Below are positions 14,046 to 28,100 of a stretch of DNA of 64,000 nt, piece after piece (the stretch's first letter is position 1; each line of letters opens with the position of its first letter). The stretch spans positions 5,957,001 to 6,021,000 of the forward strand of contig NC_092677.1 of assembly GCF_964355755.1 (NCBI RefSeq), read 5' to 3'. This stretch comes from Antedon mediterranea (taxonomy: Eukaryota > Echinodermata > Crinoidea > Comatulida > Antedonidae). The translations under genes and the position numbers were made by a program. The notes beneath the pieces were generated by a model. It had not been told where the DNA came from, made no database searches, and saw only the letters and a program-made list of their open reading frames with translations.

Positions 14046-15689
14046 GACTAAAAATAGTTGCAAACACAGTAATTACCTTGTAAAAATGTTATGAAATAAA
14101 ATTCGGAATTTAAGATTTAAACAACGTCCTAATGTTATTTATGTTTATTTTACTAACTAGTACGATATTAAACAAGTACAATACAGAACTGTGCGTATAG
14201 TGATGTATGTACAGTAAGTTACGTCGTCTAAAAAATTACATAATAAAAATCGTATTATGAAATAAAAGTTGTTTAATAAAGAACTAAACGTTATATGAAT
14301 ATGTTATCATTGTACATAAATAACTGATGTTAAAACTAATTGGAAATAGCAGGGGTAATTGACTTTCTGTCACGCTGTAGTTGTCTCTAGGTAACTTCTT
14401 CCCAACAATCTTAATTAAAGCAACTCGGTAATGCAATTTTCAATCGATCTTTATTACACACTGATGCGACTGACGCCGGTGCCATACCAATGAGCTATCC
14501 AATTTTCCTAACTAACTTAAAATTTATGAGACTTGCAATAAAGATGAATATCTTCCATGAGAAGTAAACACCATTACACTAATTACTGTTAATAATTCAT
14601 ATTAGCCAACGATAATCATTGTTGCTTTCAAATCTTCAGCAATAAACAACTCAAATACATTCTATTTCTTGAAAATCATGCTATATTTACAAGTATCGAT
14701 TATAATTCGTATAACTAGGTATATAATTACAATTCTCATCTATACTCTCAAATTCGTAATCTCCAGTTTAATAAGAATATATACACGTATAAAAGTAAAA
14801 CTTACTCTATAATATTTAAACAGTAAACTATCTGCTTGATATTGTATCAGTATAAATGTAATGCAATGTCGAAATAAAACCCAGGTTAAGCAACGTAAGA
14901 ATGGGTATGTAGAAGGTTAGAAATTTAACCTGAAATAGAGCTATCTGATAGATTATTCCAAAGAACACAGTTCTAAAGCTTTCTAAATCAAGAATTTGTA
15001 CTATTACTAAGTCATGTTAAGTTTATAAATTCCTTCGCTGAATTCTTTTGCAATCAATCCTTCCAAAAAAAAAAAACCTTGAATATGCTAAACTATTTTG
15101 GCGCAGGGCATTCTGATTATACTTGTAAACTACAAATAGTCACCTCTCATAATTTTATACAAAAATCAGAAAACCGGTTGTAAGTGTCCACTAGCAATTA
15201 ACTGACGTAGCACAAAATGTGCTAAGCATCTATAAATACTTAATGACTGAACGCACCTTTTACTGTCTATTATTTTGATTATTTATTTGAAAATATAAAA
15301 TACCTATTTTGTTCTAAAACTCACTTGTGTTGCTTATTTAACATAACAATGCGAGTTGAATTTGACAGCTACAATAATTTGGTCCTCCTTTTTTAACATA
15401 AAAAAAATAGGTACACATTAGATCACACAGTCTGTTCACACCGAAAACGTGTAAAAGGTATTCGCAACGTACATTCACACTTGAATCGGAAAGGTGAATT
15501 ACGCTATGTATTACGGTGATTCTGTTATTTGATATTTGTTCAGACGACGTACAAAGTAAACCTGTTCTTGTCAGTGTAATAGTTTCAATAAAATGTGTGT
15601 TATTTTCTTTTTGAAAGAATTTTATTTCAGTAATCATTCTAAAATTATACTTTTCGAACAAATAATATGGATTATTAATTTATTTTTTT
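14046..15689. other. No gene recognised
   Basis: AT-rich DNA downstream of the Ig/FN3 gene. A box A-like GGATAGCTCATTGGTATGGC on the minus strand (about 14477-14500) lacks a convincing box B. Confidence 0.5.
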
Positions 15690-16041
15690 ATTTTATTTAT
15701 TATTTAATAATGATCGATTCTACAAAACTCAACGTTTTGGTTCTCAAACATGTTTTTACATATGTTATTATGCAATTTCCTACCCATTTTTATTTATAGT
15801 AGTTGATATTCCACTGACTATCACAGTTATTCTTTTTTCTAAACTGAATGTACTTATTTCTATAAAAGAACCAGTATATTGTATAGTCACTCCATCTGTT
15901 AAGATTATTGAAAAGTCTGCTGCCATTTTAATTATTCCTAACAAAGTCTCTGTACATCCGGGTTGAACTTCATCGACTCTTGCCACGCCTTCTTATAATG
16001 TCATTCTTCGTCCGCAAAAAAACAACTTCATTTGCATTTCA
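15690..16041 (-). other. Probable 3' UTR of the Ig/FN3 gene
   Basis: This lies immediately after the stop codon on the minus strand. AATAAA-type signals on the minus strand (TTTATT on the plus strand) occur near 15690-15795. A 68-codon open frame in this stretch has no recognisable domain and is better explained as UTR. The exact poly(A) site cannot be fixed. Confidence 0.4.
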
Positions 16042-16151
16042 TTACAAGAATCCAATCGACATCGTCATTAAGAGTATAACTGGGATCAAAAAGTTACTTA
16101 TCAATGTCAGGCCAACTCCATTTCCAGGCAATGTCTGAATTTGTGCATAAG
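16042..16151 (-). CDS. Ig/FN3 gene last exon: hydrophobic C-terminus, GPI-signal-like
   Basis: The acceptor TTTTTTATAG is followed by a phase-1 exon of 35 full codons and a stop. It begins YAQIQTLPGNGVG and ends in a run of about 22 hydrophobic residues (LTLISNFLIPVILLMTMSI...) followed directly by TAA. A small-residue cluster (GNG) before a hydrophobic tail with no basic tail after it is the usual form of a GPI-attachment signal. The transmembrane alternative is possible but would leave no cytoplasmic residues. Confidence 0.75.
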
Positions 16152-19100
16152 CTATAAAAAATAAATAATAAACGTGATCGGACAAGATATATACACACAG
16201 ATAAGATTCACCATTTAGAAAATTGCAGGCAACAGTTTTGAAATCATCACTCTTAGGCGTTTCCAAATGAATGTGTCATGACAATTTATCAAGTTCGCTG
16301 CAATATCGCGTGATTTTCTCAAATAAAGCATGCTAGACTAAAAGAAATATCGCATACAAGTTAATGAATTGCGACCTTCGTGATCAAATTAATAACATTT
16401 TGATTTAATTTTGTATCCGTATATTTAATTGCCACGCATTCACGGATTGATTATCTTAACGTTAATGTCGATGAAACGTTAAGATAGCAGTAATTGCACT
16501 ACTCCGTTTTTTGTTGCATTTTTTGTATAACCATGGAGGTGTATAACTATATATCAGAAGGGAAACATTATAATAAATGTATTGTTTAGAAAACAAGATC
16601 TTAATTTATTTTTTGTTGTTGTGCTGGTTGTATTAAAATAACAAGTTCGAATTGCTTACTTGGTTTTTTTTCTCTATACACATATAAATGTTATATATAA
16701 AAACTATATTAATTACGGATACAAAGTTTAAAAACATAAGAAAAGAAGGATTACAATGACCAAATTAATAAATATGTGAAGATGGTTAGATTTACAACAA
16801 ATACAACATATCGTTGAATGAATAAATGAATAAAAGTGGTGGTTCAAGTCACAAAAGACGAATTGATTTCTCTACTTGTAAGGGCAGTGGTAACTAAACT
16901 TTAAATGAAATGTCTTCAAAAATTAACAATGCGTGCTCTTTTAGGAATGAAGCCTTCCTGTAAAATTTCAAGAAAAAATTGAAGATAGTCTGTCTATTAA
17001 TAGTTTTAAAATTAATTATAAAAAGCATTTCTTTCCACCAGTTTCTTTATTCACTGATTGTTGTATTTTTTTTGTCTTGGATTTTTTGAATTCTTGTGTT
17101 TTAAAGTTGTTTCATTGCAGGACCATATTGAAAAACAGAAATGTTGTGATCTTTTCTTTTCTGAATTATATTATCCTGCCTAAATATGTTTTAATAAATA
17201 ATAAATAAATAAATAAAGCATTTTAATATGTTCTACATTTAGGGTCTACGGTTTGATTATAGGTTCAATTGAGAAGCGGACATTTGTCTGTCACAACAAA
17301 AGTTTAGTATCATGATGTATACGATGTGCTTCTAATGGAAAACAGGCAAATTCGAGACATTTTTCGACGACTCTTGCTTGTTTATCTGAAGATGGACGGG
17401 AACCCCAAAAACCTGCTCTTATACTCAAATTTAATGCCGTCTCCTGTTAAACCATTTTACTTTTAATAATAAATAAAAGTTTAAAATAAATTCTATAATA
17501 ATAGAAAACAAAATGATAAGTTTAATGTTCTTGTTGACCAAAACGCCGATACATAGGCCTATTTTATTTCATTTTTTAATGAACTGCACTTTACTGCAAA
17601 CTTTACAATCATTTCAGCTACTTAAATTAGATCACATCGTTTAAATTCTCTGTTTATTCCTTATGATAAACTATATATCTAAAAAATCCACACAATCTTT
17701 TCTGATACAAAAATATTATATGACGAGTTTGCAAGTTAGTTTCTTACTGTTTATACTACTGGCCGGCTGTTAAAGTATGATATATTAACATCAATCTAGG
17801 TTTTCATGTAACTTAAATCATGTATTTTATGTTGTGGCAAAGAGAGTTAGAATAGAATCATGTTACGTATTAAATTCTAATTTGTAGGGTACCTGAGTGA
17901 ACTGAAATCCATATACGTAAATTATTCTTCTGTAACATGAGGCACCACCTAATATAGGCCTTTTTCTTCTTTGTTTTGTAGGTTGAGAATTATTATGTAC
18001 TTAACTTTCGCATTGATGATCGACACAAGAAAGACAGACCTACGCAGTTGCTTTTAATATAATGTTTATAATTATTAAGCCCGTGAATGTGTCTATTTCT
18101 CCTTGCAACAAAGAAAGTGGAATTTCTTTTCTTTATTCGTTTTACGTAGCTTGTTTCTGTCCATTATAAACATCAATACAATACATTACAGTTAAATAAT
18201 CATACTATGCAGACCTACTAAAAGATGCTAACTTTGGATTATTCAATGTGGAATGTAGGCCTATACATATGTGTGCAACTCGGCATAAATACTTAGAACG
18301 TTAGCGCAAGTTTATTAGGCCTATCTTTACTTGAGACGGTGTGTGTTGTTTTCTTCAAGATCTTATATTTTGAAAGAAAAGTTCGCATAAAATGATTATT
18401 TCGAGAATGTATAATATCTGCCAATTTTGTTTTCTTATGTTTTTCTTCAAACTGACTTACGTAATAGATGGCGCTGTTCATATTTAGGCCTACAACGATT
18501 GCCTATCTCTTGCTCTTTTTTCACGCTGCTGCTTTAGCCCGCTACGTCCCAGGAGGATGACTCATTAAGAAACCGAAAGTAAAGCAGCAGTTATATATCT
18601 AAGGTTGACAGTTTTGCTAAAATGTATACTCGACTGTAATTTATATGTACCACCAAAAAACGTCTGGGAAAGAGTATAACGGTTGAATGACAAATCCCAA
18701 AGCATTTGTGGTATTTATGAGTCCCATGATATTATATAATTCGCTGTCATATGATACTTCACACTTGAATGAAGTATCTAGGCATGATGAAGTGACCCCC
18801 AGACTTGACCTTAGCAATAAACTAAAGTGACTGATATGAAACACAGACTCTGTAACAAAAAAATAATATTTTTTCACATATAAAAAAAGAAAAGAAACGT
18901 TTAATTATAACTCAAAAACCATTGTCTGACAGACAATTTAAGTATTTTTTGCATTAAATTACATTTTTTCAGGTAAAATAACTATTATGTGACAATAAAA
19001 TGATACATTCACACACAAATTTGAAATAAAAAATATTTTTCAGGGGAACAATAGGCCTATATCTTTAAAACTGTTACGTCAATAAGCGAGTTGCGTTTTT

Positions 19101-22100
19101 TGTAAGAAATATTTCTTGTTTACTACTGTATTAAAACATTTTATGTATATGAATGTAAATGTGGTTACTTCTTAACATCAAAATAATCTTAGTCTTATTT
19201 ATATACTGTTCAAAAGATATGTATTTTTTTAACAATGTACCTTATATATAAGAGAATTATATAAATGTGCATATATACATATATTATTTATATTTATAGA
19301 ACTATAATAAAAGTGGGACGAACCCACACAAGACAAAAAAAAACATTTTATAAACTTTATTTTTGAACACAGTTTGCATAATTGTAATTATTATTGAATT
19401 GAGTTTTACCTAGCTTATTGTGTACACACAGATAAGATTCAGGATCTAGAAAAACTCTTAGGCGTTTCCAAATGAATGTGTCATGACAACCGATCAAGTT
19501 CGCTGCAATATCGCGTGATTTGATTTCTCTAATAAAGCATGCCAGACTAAAATTATTATTACGAACATGTATAATAATATTATTTATATAATAACATTTT
19601 TTTCCCTGTGTTTTTTTTTTAAATGACTTAAGCAATAGATGGCGATGTAGGCCTACTTACCATAATTATTGCAAACTTTTTTAAATTTTGATATTAACTT
19701 TTGCAATTTGTAATCATGAGTTAAAATATTTATAAATAGTAACTTACCTTTCGGCTGCGTCGGTGTTGCTACGCTTGCTTGAAGTACGTAATCCTCTAAA
19801 ACGACAGAGTTCATAATATAACTAAATTCAATAAATTCAATGTATTGAAGTGTTGACATCCCGGTTGACATGTCATGAATCAAGGGTCTAAACGAGGTTG
19901 CAATTGTGTACACCATGGTCATACACGAGGTTCAGTCTTAAGCTTGGTTCCCACTAGGACGTAACGCAAGAACGTAAACGCAACGCAAGCGTTTTGACCA
20001 ATGCTAAGCGACAGTTCGAATAATTCATCGCTCTTGTAATTGGTCAACTCACTTACGTTGCGTTACGTCCTTGTGTTGCGTCTCTAGTGCGAACCAAGCT
20101 TAAGTGTCAGGTGAAAACGAGGTAGGCTTATGCTAAGTTGACGTGTATAGAGCAATTTCAAAAACTTGACCATTCTACTACTAATACCATTTTCACATCT
20201 TGTTTTGTAAGTGTATTATAGAGATACATATAATTATTATTAATGTTACCTAGAGGGGTCTGTATTGTAATGCTTCCCACGTCGCCAGCAATGTCATCTT
20301 CAATATACGGTGTGACGAATATCTTATACCAAGTCTGACGACGAAGCGCTTGTAAACGTAATGCGAAGTGTTTTTTCGACGAAATCACTGGAACTCGAAT
20401 TCGTTGAACTTCAATACCATCGCTAAAACTATTATTGTTCTGTTGGTGGAAAGGAGTAAGTGCCAGTTATAAAGCAGTAGGAGTGAACACAAATGAATAA
20501 TAAAACAATGTGAGGATCTCTTTTGGCGTAGGATGTAGGCCTATCACAAGCAAAAGTGATTTCAAACGTGGTCCACACTGTCGAGAATTATTACATAACG
20601 TATCTGATTTTGCTGTAAACCTGTAGATAAATAGCATCAAACGAAAGAATAAACATTCATGAAAAATGAATGAGAACGGAAATAAGATTCAACTATATGC
20701 TAAAGCACTGCGTTGAATATATATTTATACTGGCGATTATATATTAGTAGGTGATCTAAATATAATCTAACTAAAACTGTGATTACTAATTTGGGGCTGA
20801 TCACGTGTGATACGTCACGACCAGACCATACTATTGTTTGGAATGGCCTTTACAGTCGTGGAGACGCAGCTGTACCAAATTGGAAAGTAAAGGTTATCGA
20901 AAAGGAATCACTGATAGAAAGAAGAAAGATTAAGAAAGCCATGCATACAGAATAAAACACAACATTGGATAATATTATCTTCCGCATGTTTACGATAGTT
21001 TATTAAAGATAATTAAATCAGGAGGTAAAAAAGAGCGGAAACGCTCAATCGTCAACAAAAGGACGACTGGTGGCGCCACACAGCGTCTCTAACTGTACAG
21101 ACAAACAGCATACCAACGGAACGCCATTAAGGTATTTATACCATTTGTGTCTGTATTATTTGGTTCAACAAAAAAAGTAATAATTTTAATTAAATAGTTT
21201 TATATAATACATATTTATTCTTTCTTACATTTTATCTAGCTCTGAGATAATTACGATTCACTTACATTTGTTAAACGTGAGCCTACATTTTTTTTAACTT
21301 GAATAACACGAACTATGAAATACTTGTGCGCAACGTAGTGACCATTAGATTTCCATCTTAAATGGTATTCATTTGCTTTTCTGCTCGTATTTCCACTGAG
21401 AATAGTAGGCATCTTTGGACGACCTTAAAGAGGAAAAAATAGTGTTACTGTACCTTAAAGAGTAGCTCCGGGTCTTAAAAAAATGTTGGGTCATTATGTC
21501 AACATAATAACCCAACTTTTTTATAGCGGTGACAGCATAATGTTCGTAGTGAAAAAATCCTATTTTCAAAAATGTTGATAATCACATTATAGTGGGAATG
21601 ACGACAACATCGTGACGGTGACTTAATGATTGTTTGTTGCATTGTGATGATAGATAAAATGACGTGATGATGGTTACGACTTTACGAACGTTGACGATAC
21701 TAATAATAATGGTGGATGGATTGTGACGAATGTTTGTGATACTACTGGTAAGGAATTTTGTGATTAAATATTTTGTGAATAATAAACTGTAGTTAAACCA
21801 GGGAAGAGTGAATTAATGATTATGTTGATGCTCACCACTAATAGCATATGTTCTCGATGTTTTACCCTGCGAGTTAGTAATTTCACACGTGTAATCACCA
21901 TAGTCTGTTTTTGACGAAATTGTCACCAGTAAGCTGTAAACACAAATAAAAAATATAAAGCGTAAATATAAAGGCTATTAACAGATGAGGGCGTATCAAT
22001 TGTAACTCAATTGCGCATGCTTACATTGAACACTATAGCGCTGTTCCACCAAACCACGCTTAGGGTGTTTGTTAAAGGGTCGCTATCCAATCGAACACTC

Positions 22101-25100
22101 CACGAAAAGCCAACACGTGCTCTAATAGCTATGAAATATCAAGTTAAAGATTCCATGTTCGAATCTCAGTTAGGACGGGTTTTTTCCCATCAGATATGAT
22201 CCAGTAGGCATACATCTCACTGGGGCTTTCTATTACTGTTGTGATGTTAATAATTATATAAGAGGTATTGTCAGTTGGAATCAAACCATATAAACATCTT
22301 AATAAAAGGTGAATTAGTTGACGTTCAAAATAAGCTGTACATGGTTAAAAAGCCTGCCTACCTATCCTCTGTCATCCACATTGAATTTGAATGTATGGGT
22401 ACACCATCCTTGTACCACGTGGTGTTCACAGGGCGTGGGTTTCCAGTGTGCTTGCAGAAGATAGCGAGTTGCTCGCCCACTCCAACACGTCTGTCTTGAT
22501 CAGAGCTGGACGTAATCTCTGGTTTATCTGGTGTATTGAAATAGTAAAAATGTTATACAGTATAGTATTTATAGTTGAACATGTTATATACGTATAGCAC
22601 AATGTCAGTAACTTACGCAATACTGATATATTCACTGTTCGGTTAACCACACCAGCCTCGTTCCATGCTTTACATGTGTAGACTCCGTCATACTTTCGTG
22701 TCAAATTGGGAAATACGAGCATCGATGCGTTCATGAATTTCACCTTATCATCCTTGTTGGATGTTCTCCTCCACAAGACGTCTGGAAGTGGAGAACCATT
22801 AGTCTCACAGCTCAGAGTAAGAAAAACAGATTCTTTAAACTCCAATAGACAACCTTTACCAATCGAAATGTTGTTTACTCTGATGTCTGTAATTTTTGGA
22901 GCAACTATTAAAAACAAGATGTAAATAGTATCTATAACAAATGTATGTTATTAACCGTACAATATAAACGCTACACGTTCATCAATGTTAGTCACGTGAA
23001 AAATAATGAAAACTAATCAATTGAGGTATATTTAAAGAATACATCAAAAGCTATCATGAATAAACAGTTGCAACCTACACCGTATTTTTATTCCGTGTTT
23101 TAATGCCTAGCATTAGTTGGCTATTGTTAGGCGCAAAAGTATGAAAAAATCCAAGGATTCAAAATCAAATATCAAATAAAGCTATCTTTACTATTATAGC
23201 TACGCTTTCAAACTAGTTTGACAAAAAATGTGTGATGTGCCCAATTGTTTGATATTTTTTTTTTTTTTATTTATTCGGTATATAAAAATATATTACAAAA
23301 CGACAGTCAAGGACTGAAATGAAATGTATTACAAATGACTAAAAATTAGTTAAAATTGCTATAAAAATAGAAACATCTTAATAAAATTAGATATCGTACC
23401 ATACAATTAAAAACATACATGAATAAAAAACCTTAAAACCTTCACTTATTACATATCTAAAAAAGAGCTAGTGGTGCCTATTAATTATATCCACCATGGT
23501 GGGAACTGGAGACGACCTAAGTCTGCTGGTTTTACAATGGCGTCATCGTGTCCATATATTAAATCACATTTTTTGTCACATAAAGTTTGATAATGTAGAC
23601 AGAGGATATAAAACTTAGGTTAAGAAAAAAATCATAACTGTGGCGTATCATTTGTTACCTATTGTCTGTATTTCATATTGAAAACGCTGTACGTATTGGC
23701 CTTCAGCTTGCGTTGCTTCGCACACGTATGTCCCCGAATAGTCTGTTGTCATCTGCTTAATCGTAAGCATTGATATGTTTTTAAAACCATTTTCCTTAAT
23801 TTCAAATTGATTGTTTCTTGTTGTCGAATCGATTTCTGCATAAGCAATAAACAATTATTTATTACACTAAAGGCAAGTCATGTAATGCACCAAGATATAC
23901 TGTAAGGATGTGTTTAATAAATTGTCAACATACTCGTGGTAGGCCTACACATCGTTTTCAGTTTTAATATTATTTCAACTAGTCCTTCCATTGGAAATGC
24001 GAGAGTTCTGATCCTGCTAAAGGCACATTGTCATTTTTATAACAATTTGTGATAACTACTTGATATAAAGATAGCTTGTCGCCCTCTATGTGTCTTGAAG
24101 ACATATCGCCGCTCAATATTCTATTAAAATGTTGAAATACATTTGCTTATTGAATATCTAAAAACATATTTACATTTACTCTTTTTACAATTATTGTTTC
24201 CGATTAATGGATTAAATTATAATATAATACAGTATTAAATTATAATATAATACAGCTAAAAATGGTTAAAAGCATTTTTTAAGAAACAAACATAATTATA
24301 TTGAAAGCAAAGAAAAATTGATTTTGAATATTGTTTTTATTTGTTAAAATGTTTTAAGAAATAATAAACCCAATTATAAAAACGTTAAAACAGCCACAAT
24401 GGCCAAGTAAGTTGCGCATGCACACTCGGATGGTAGCGTCAACAATACGAGTATAATGTACACATAGGTCATACCTTGAATTTTATCAGAAGGTTTGGTT
24501 CGAGACCATTCAAATGTGCTTTTCGAGTTAACAATACACTCGATTGTTACGGAGTACCCTTCTTTAATACTCTTAAACAGCGGATCCCCTTCCGATGTTA
24601 TAACTGGATCTGAAAAAAAAAACACAATACTATTATTTACGGTATTATAAATAACGTACATATGAGTGCTGTTAGCAGATCTCATAACGCAATGTAGTTT
24701 TATTGACGCGCTGGACCCTCAAAGAGACACAAACCGAATGTAAATGAGAACGCTTCTCATTTTATAACAAAGTACTTCCCAAAATCGTCGCCTGCCATTA
24801 TGGTTTACCCGCAGGAAGCGGCAAACACCGTAACTTAGCCTAGGTCGTCCTTAGGCCAATGTTTTGAGAATAAACAACGAACCTGACAAGCGATAAATCG
24901 GGACGGGAGGTAAAATTGATATGCAAAATATAAATAGCTGCTTCGCAGCAATAATGAATTAATATTGACACAATACATAGATTGGTTAACCTTGGCGAGG
25001 TATTAATATTCTTATAATGAATATGGATTAAGTTACGTCATCTATGTTAAAATTAAGAATGAGATAATAAATGATGATTAATTATCTTAAATTAAAACAT

Positions 25101-28100
25101 TAAAATAGACACGCGGGCACTATAATAATATTATCGTAGTCCATTGATTTGCCCACGATAGCTCTTTTTACTTGGAAAATAGATTGCTTGCCAACTACAT
25201 TACTTGCTTTGTTTGTTATTTTGTTTGTTAGCTCTATAGCGCCTACAATTTTGAAGTTATCATAAATTTTCGATGTAAATATAGGTATATATACTGCATA
25301 AGCCTATTGAAATTCAAGAAAATCAGTTCATTATTAAACATTTAACATGGGTCAAAATATCAACATGCGCCCTCTGTGGCTTTATTATTTTGACTAGTAC
25401 TTTTCTCAGTTTCTACGTGATTTCATCAGCCTATCAAGGCACCCATAAAATGCAATCACCCCTTTTTCAGCCTATCCAGATATTTATTGCATGTGACTAA
25501 CAGTCGACGCCCTTGTTTATGATTGCTCTTTTTTTCAACCCATTCCCTGGCAGTCGACAGTCATTTTGCCTGTGGTCACTCTCTTCAGACCATCCAAACA
25601 CCCATTGCAAGCGATCGCCCTTCTTAGCCCATCCAGGCATTCACTGCATAGGTCACTGATCGCTCTTTTAACCTCTGGCAGTAAGGCCTAAATGACTTGT
25701 AAACTTCATTCAGGTTTGTTTCTTGCAGGGTGTTTCTTTCATAAATAATTCAGAACCATCTAGTTTATTTTCAAGGCGCCTGGTAAGTGTCCAAGTAATG
25801 CACACCCATGATGTGCACATCATAACTTGCAACGATTTAGTATGCATTCGTTTTAATGTAAATTAAAAGAGGAACCAGTAAGGTATGCTGGGTTTAGGCT
25901 ATTGGTAAATAGTGTGTTTTAGATAATTATTTTTCACAACTATAACTCTAGTGTCTAGATAGTCACGAGTGGGTTCCAAACATGGGCAGTCGTTTGTTTT
26001 CGCGCCGCAACCAACGACTAGTGCAGCTACGCGGAATTTTAAAAGTCATCCTGCACGCAACATCTGAGCATGCGCAGTCGTGAAAATGAAAAGTCGATGT
26101 TTGGCATCTTTAAAGATGTATTGTCCCTCAAAATAATGAAAAATAAAGATTTTTAAAATCGGACTTTGAATAGGCCATTTTGCAGTTTTAATGAAGTTGT
26201 TCACTTCCATAAGGAAAAAAACGGGGTAAAAAAATTATTTCACCTATAAAAAGACAAAATATACAGTTAAATTACCCAAAAACTCATTGTCTTCCAGACA
26301 ATTTGACAATTTTTTGCTTTAAATTACATTTTTCTCAGGTAAATAAATTTTTTTCAGACCAAAGTTTTTGTGAGAGTGAATAACTATTATGTGACATTAA
26401 AATAACATATTCAACAAAAAAATGTAAAAAAAAATTTTTTTAGGGGGACAATATATCTTTAAATATTACATAATCTATATACTAGTTTAATGATAATAAT
26501 ATTGTAAACATAAATTTTAAAAATCGAGTAATAAAATTCATTACAATTCATTATAATTAGGCCAAATGAAATAGAATAAAAGTAACACAATTACTGTGCT
26601 ATTTAGTTCCTGCCTCAAATTCAAACATTTATTTCATCAAATGCCATACAAATAATATTATTATTATTTTGCGAGCGCATTGTAAACATCAACATGATTC
26701 CAGTTCCTGCTCTCTTTTCCAATTATAAAATGCATATATACAATATGCTATTAATCTATTATTCATTCGTTTATATTAATAATAAAATAGATGTTCACTT
26801 AAGCCAATGATATGTTTTAATTTAAAGAGTCAAGTGGATCTTTAATTTATAATCTTGAATATGTCTGTCTCCAAGCCTTATAAAAACAGTAGTTTAGTAA
26901 GTATTAATTTTTTAGCAAGTTTTTTTTTTAATTAGATAATAACAGCATTACCTTGAATTTTATAAACAGAATGAGATAAACAACATGATTATCTTCTTTT
27001 ATCTTTACAATAATGCGTTGACGTATCTTTTCGCAGAACCGTTGGAAATTGAGAGGGGTGCTGGTGGTTGGATCAGAAAAAAAAAAGAATAATGTATTGC
27101 TGCCAGGGAAGAGTTTGATTGTAATTTCTCACTTCTCTTGCTAGGACTCTGTATGATGTCTTCTCTATATCTACATGTTGAACGGGTTCTTGTTTACCAT
27201 TCGCTTGATATTCACCATATGCCCTATCTTACTGGTGAATAACTTGTCCATCTTTATTTTGCTGTTATTAATTTTTCATAATGTTTTCCATACTTTATTT
27301 ATGATTGTGTTGCTGATATAGAGCGTCAGTAACCGAGTATTATGTCGCCTACAATGTAGGCCTACCATCACCTTTGAAAAATACAATTGGTCCTATGTAG
27401 AATAATGGAAAGAGTACATAGTACATCGGACTTAGCAGATATCACACATTTTGTATCATTGATTACTGTACACATACGTGCAATAATCATATTCAATCAT
27501 TCTCATATCATACTTTGAAAGAAAATGCTATACATTTTAGATTAGTGAAATTGATTTCAATCTATTCTAGCCAGAAAAGTTATTAATACAGCATATACTT
27601 TTTATATTGTATTATTATTATTATTCTGAGCATATTACAGTCATTACTTTTATTCCCAACCAACCTACTCCATAATTGCTAATATATTTATCTAGATCTC
27701 GGGTTTGTAATAAGTTCAATGTATTTGGATGACATCATTAAAGTTATTAGCACATTCTGTAATCTGTAAATATTAGTTGGTGCATATTGGTTTCTTTCAG
27801 CAAATTTAGGGCATAAATGGATTTTAACAAACCCTATGTTTTACTTGCAATGTCATGCAGAAACTGGAGGTGTCATAATGACATGTGTTGCTGCATTTTC
27901 TGGACGCCAATTCGAATGTTATGCTTCTCTTCGTGTTTTCCAACACAAAAAATAAACATATAAAGAACGTCTAGAGGAATGACAGCTCATCGTATTTCAG
28001 ATATGATGTTTAGCCATTGGTTTTATGAGCAACGAGGCACTAGGTTTTTCTTGAAGAAAGCAGTACATTGTTCAAACTCAATGAATCTTCCTTTTCATTT

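Noticed and set aside
14455-14502. Possible tRNA on the minus strand (GGATAGCTCATTGGTATGGC)
   Set aside because: Box A is good but there is no box B or closing acceptor stem.
15780-15986. 68-codon frame after the Ig gene stop
   Set aside because: Lies in the expected 3' UTR and has no upstream splice continuity.
22426-22616. C-terminal extension of the Ig domain 2 frame
   Set aside because: It reads through a clear GTAAGT donor; the next Ig exon is in a different frame.
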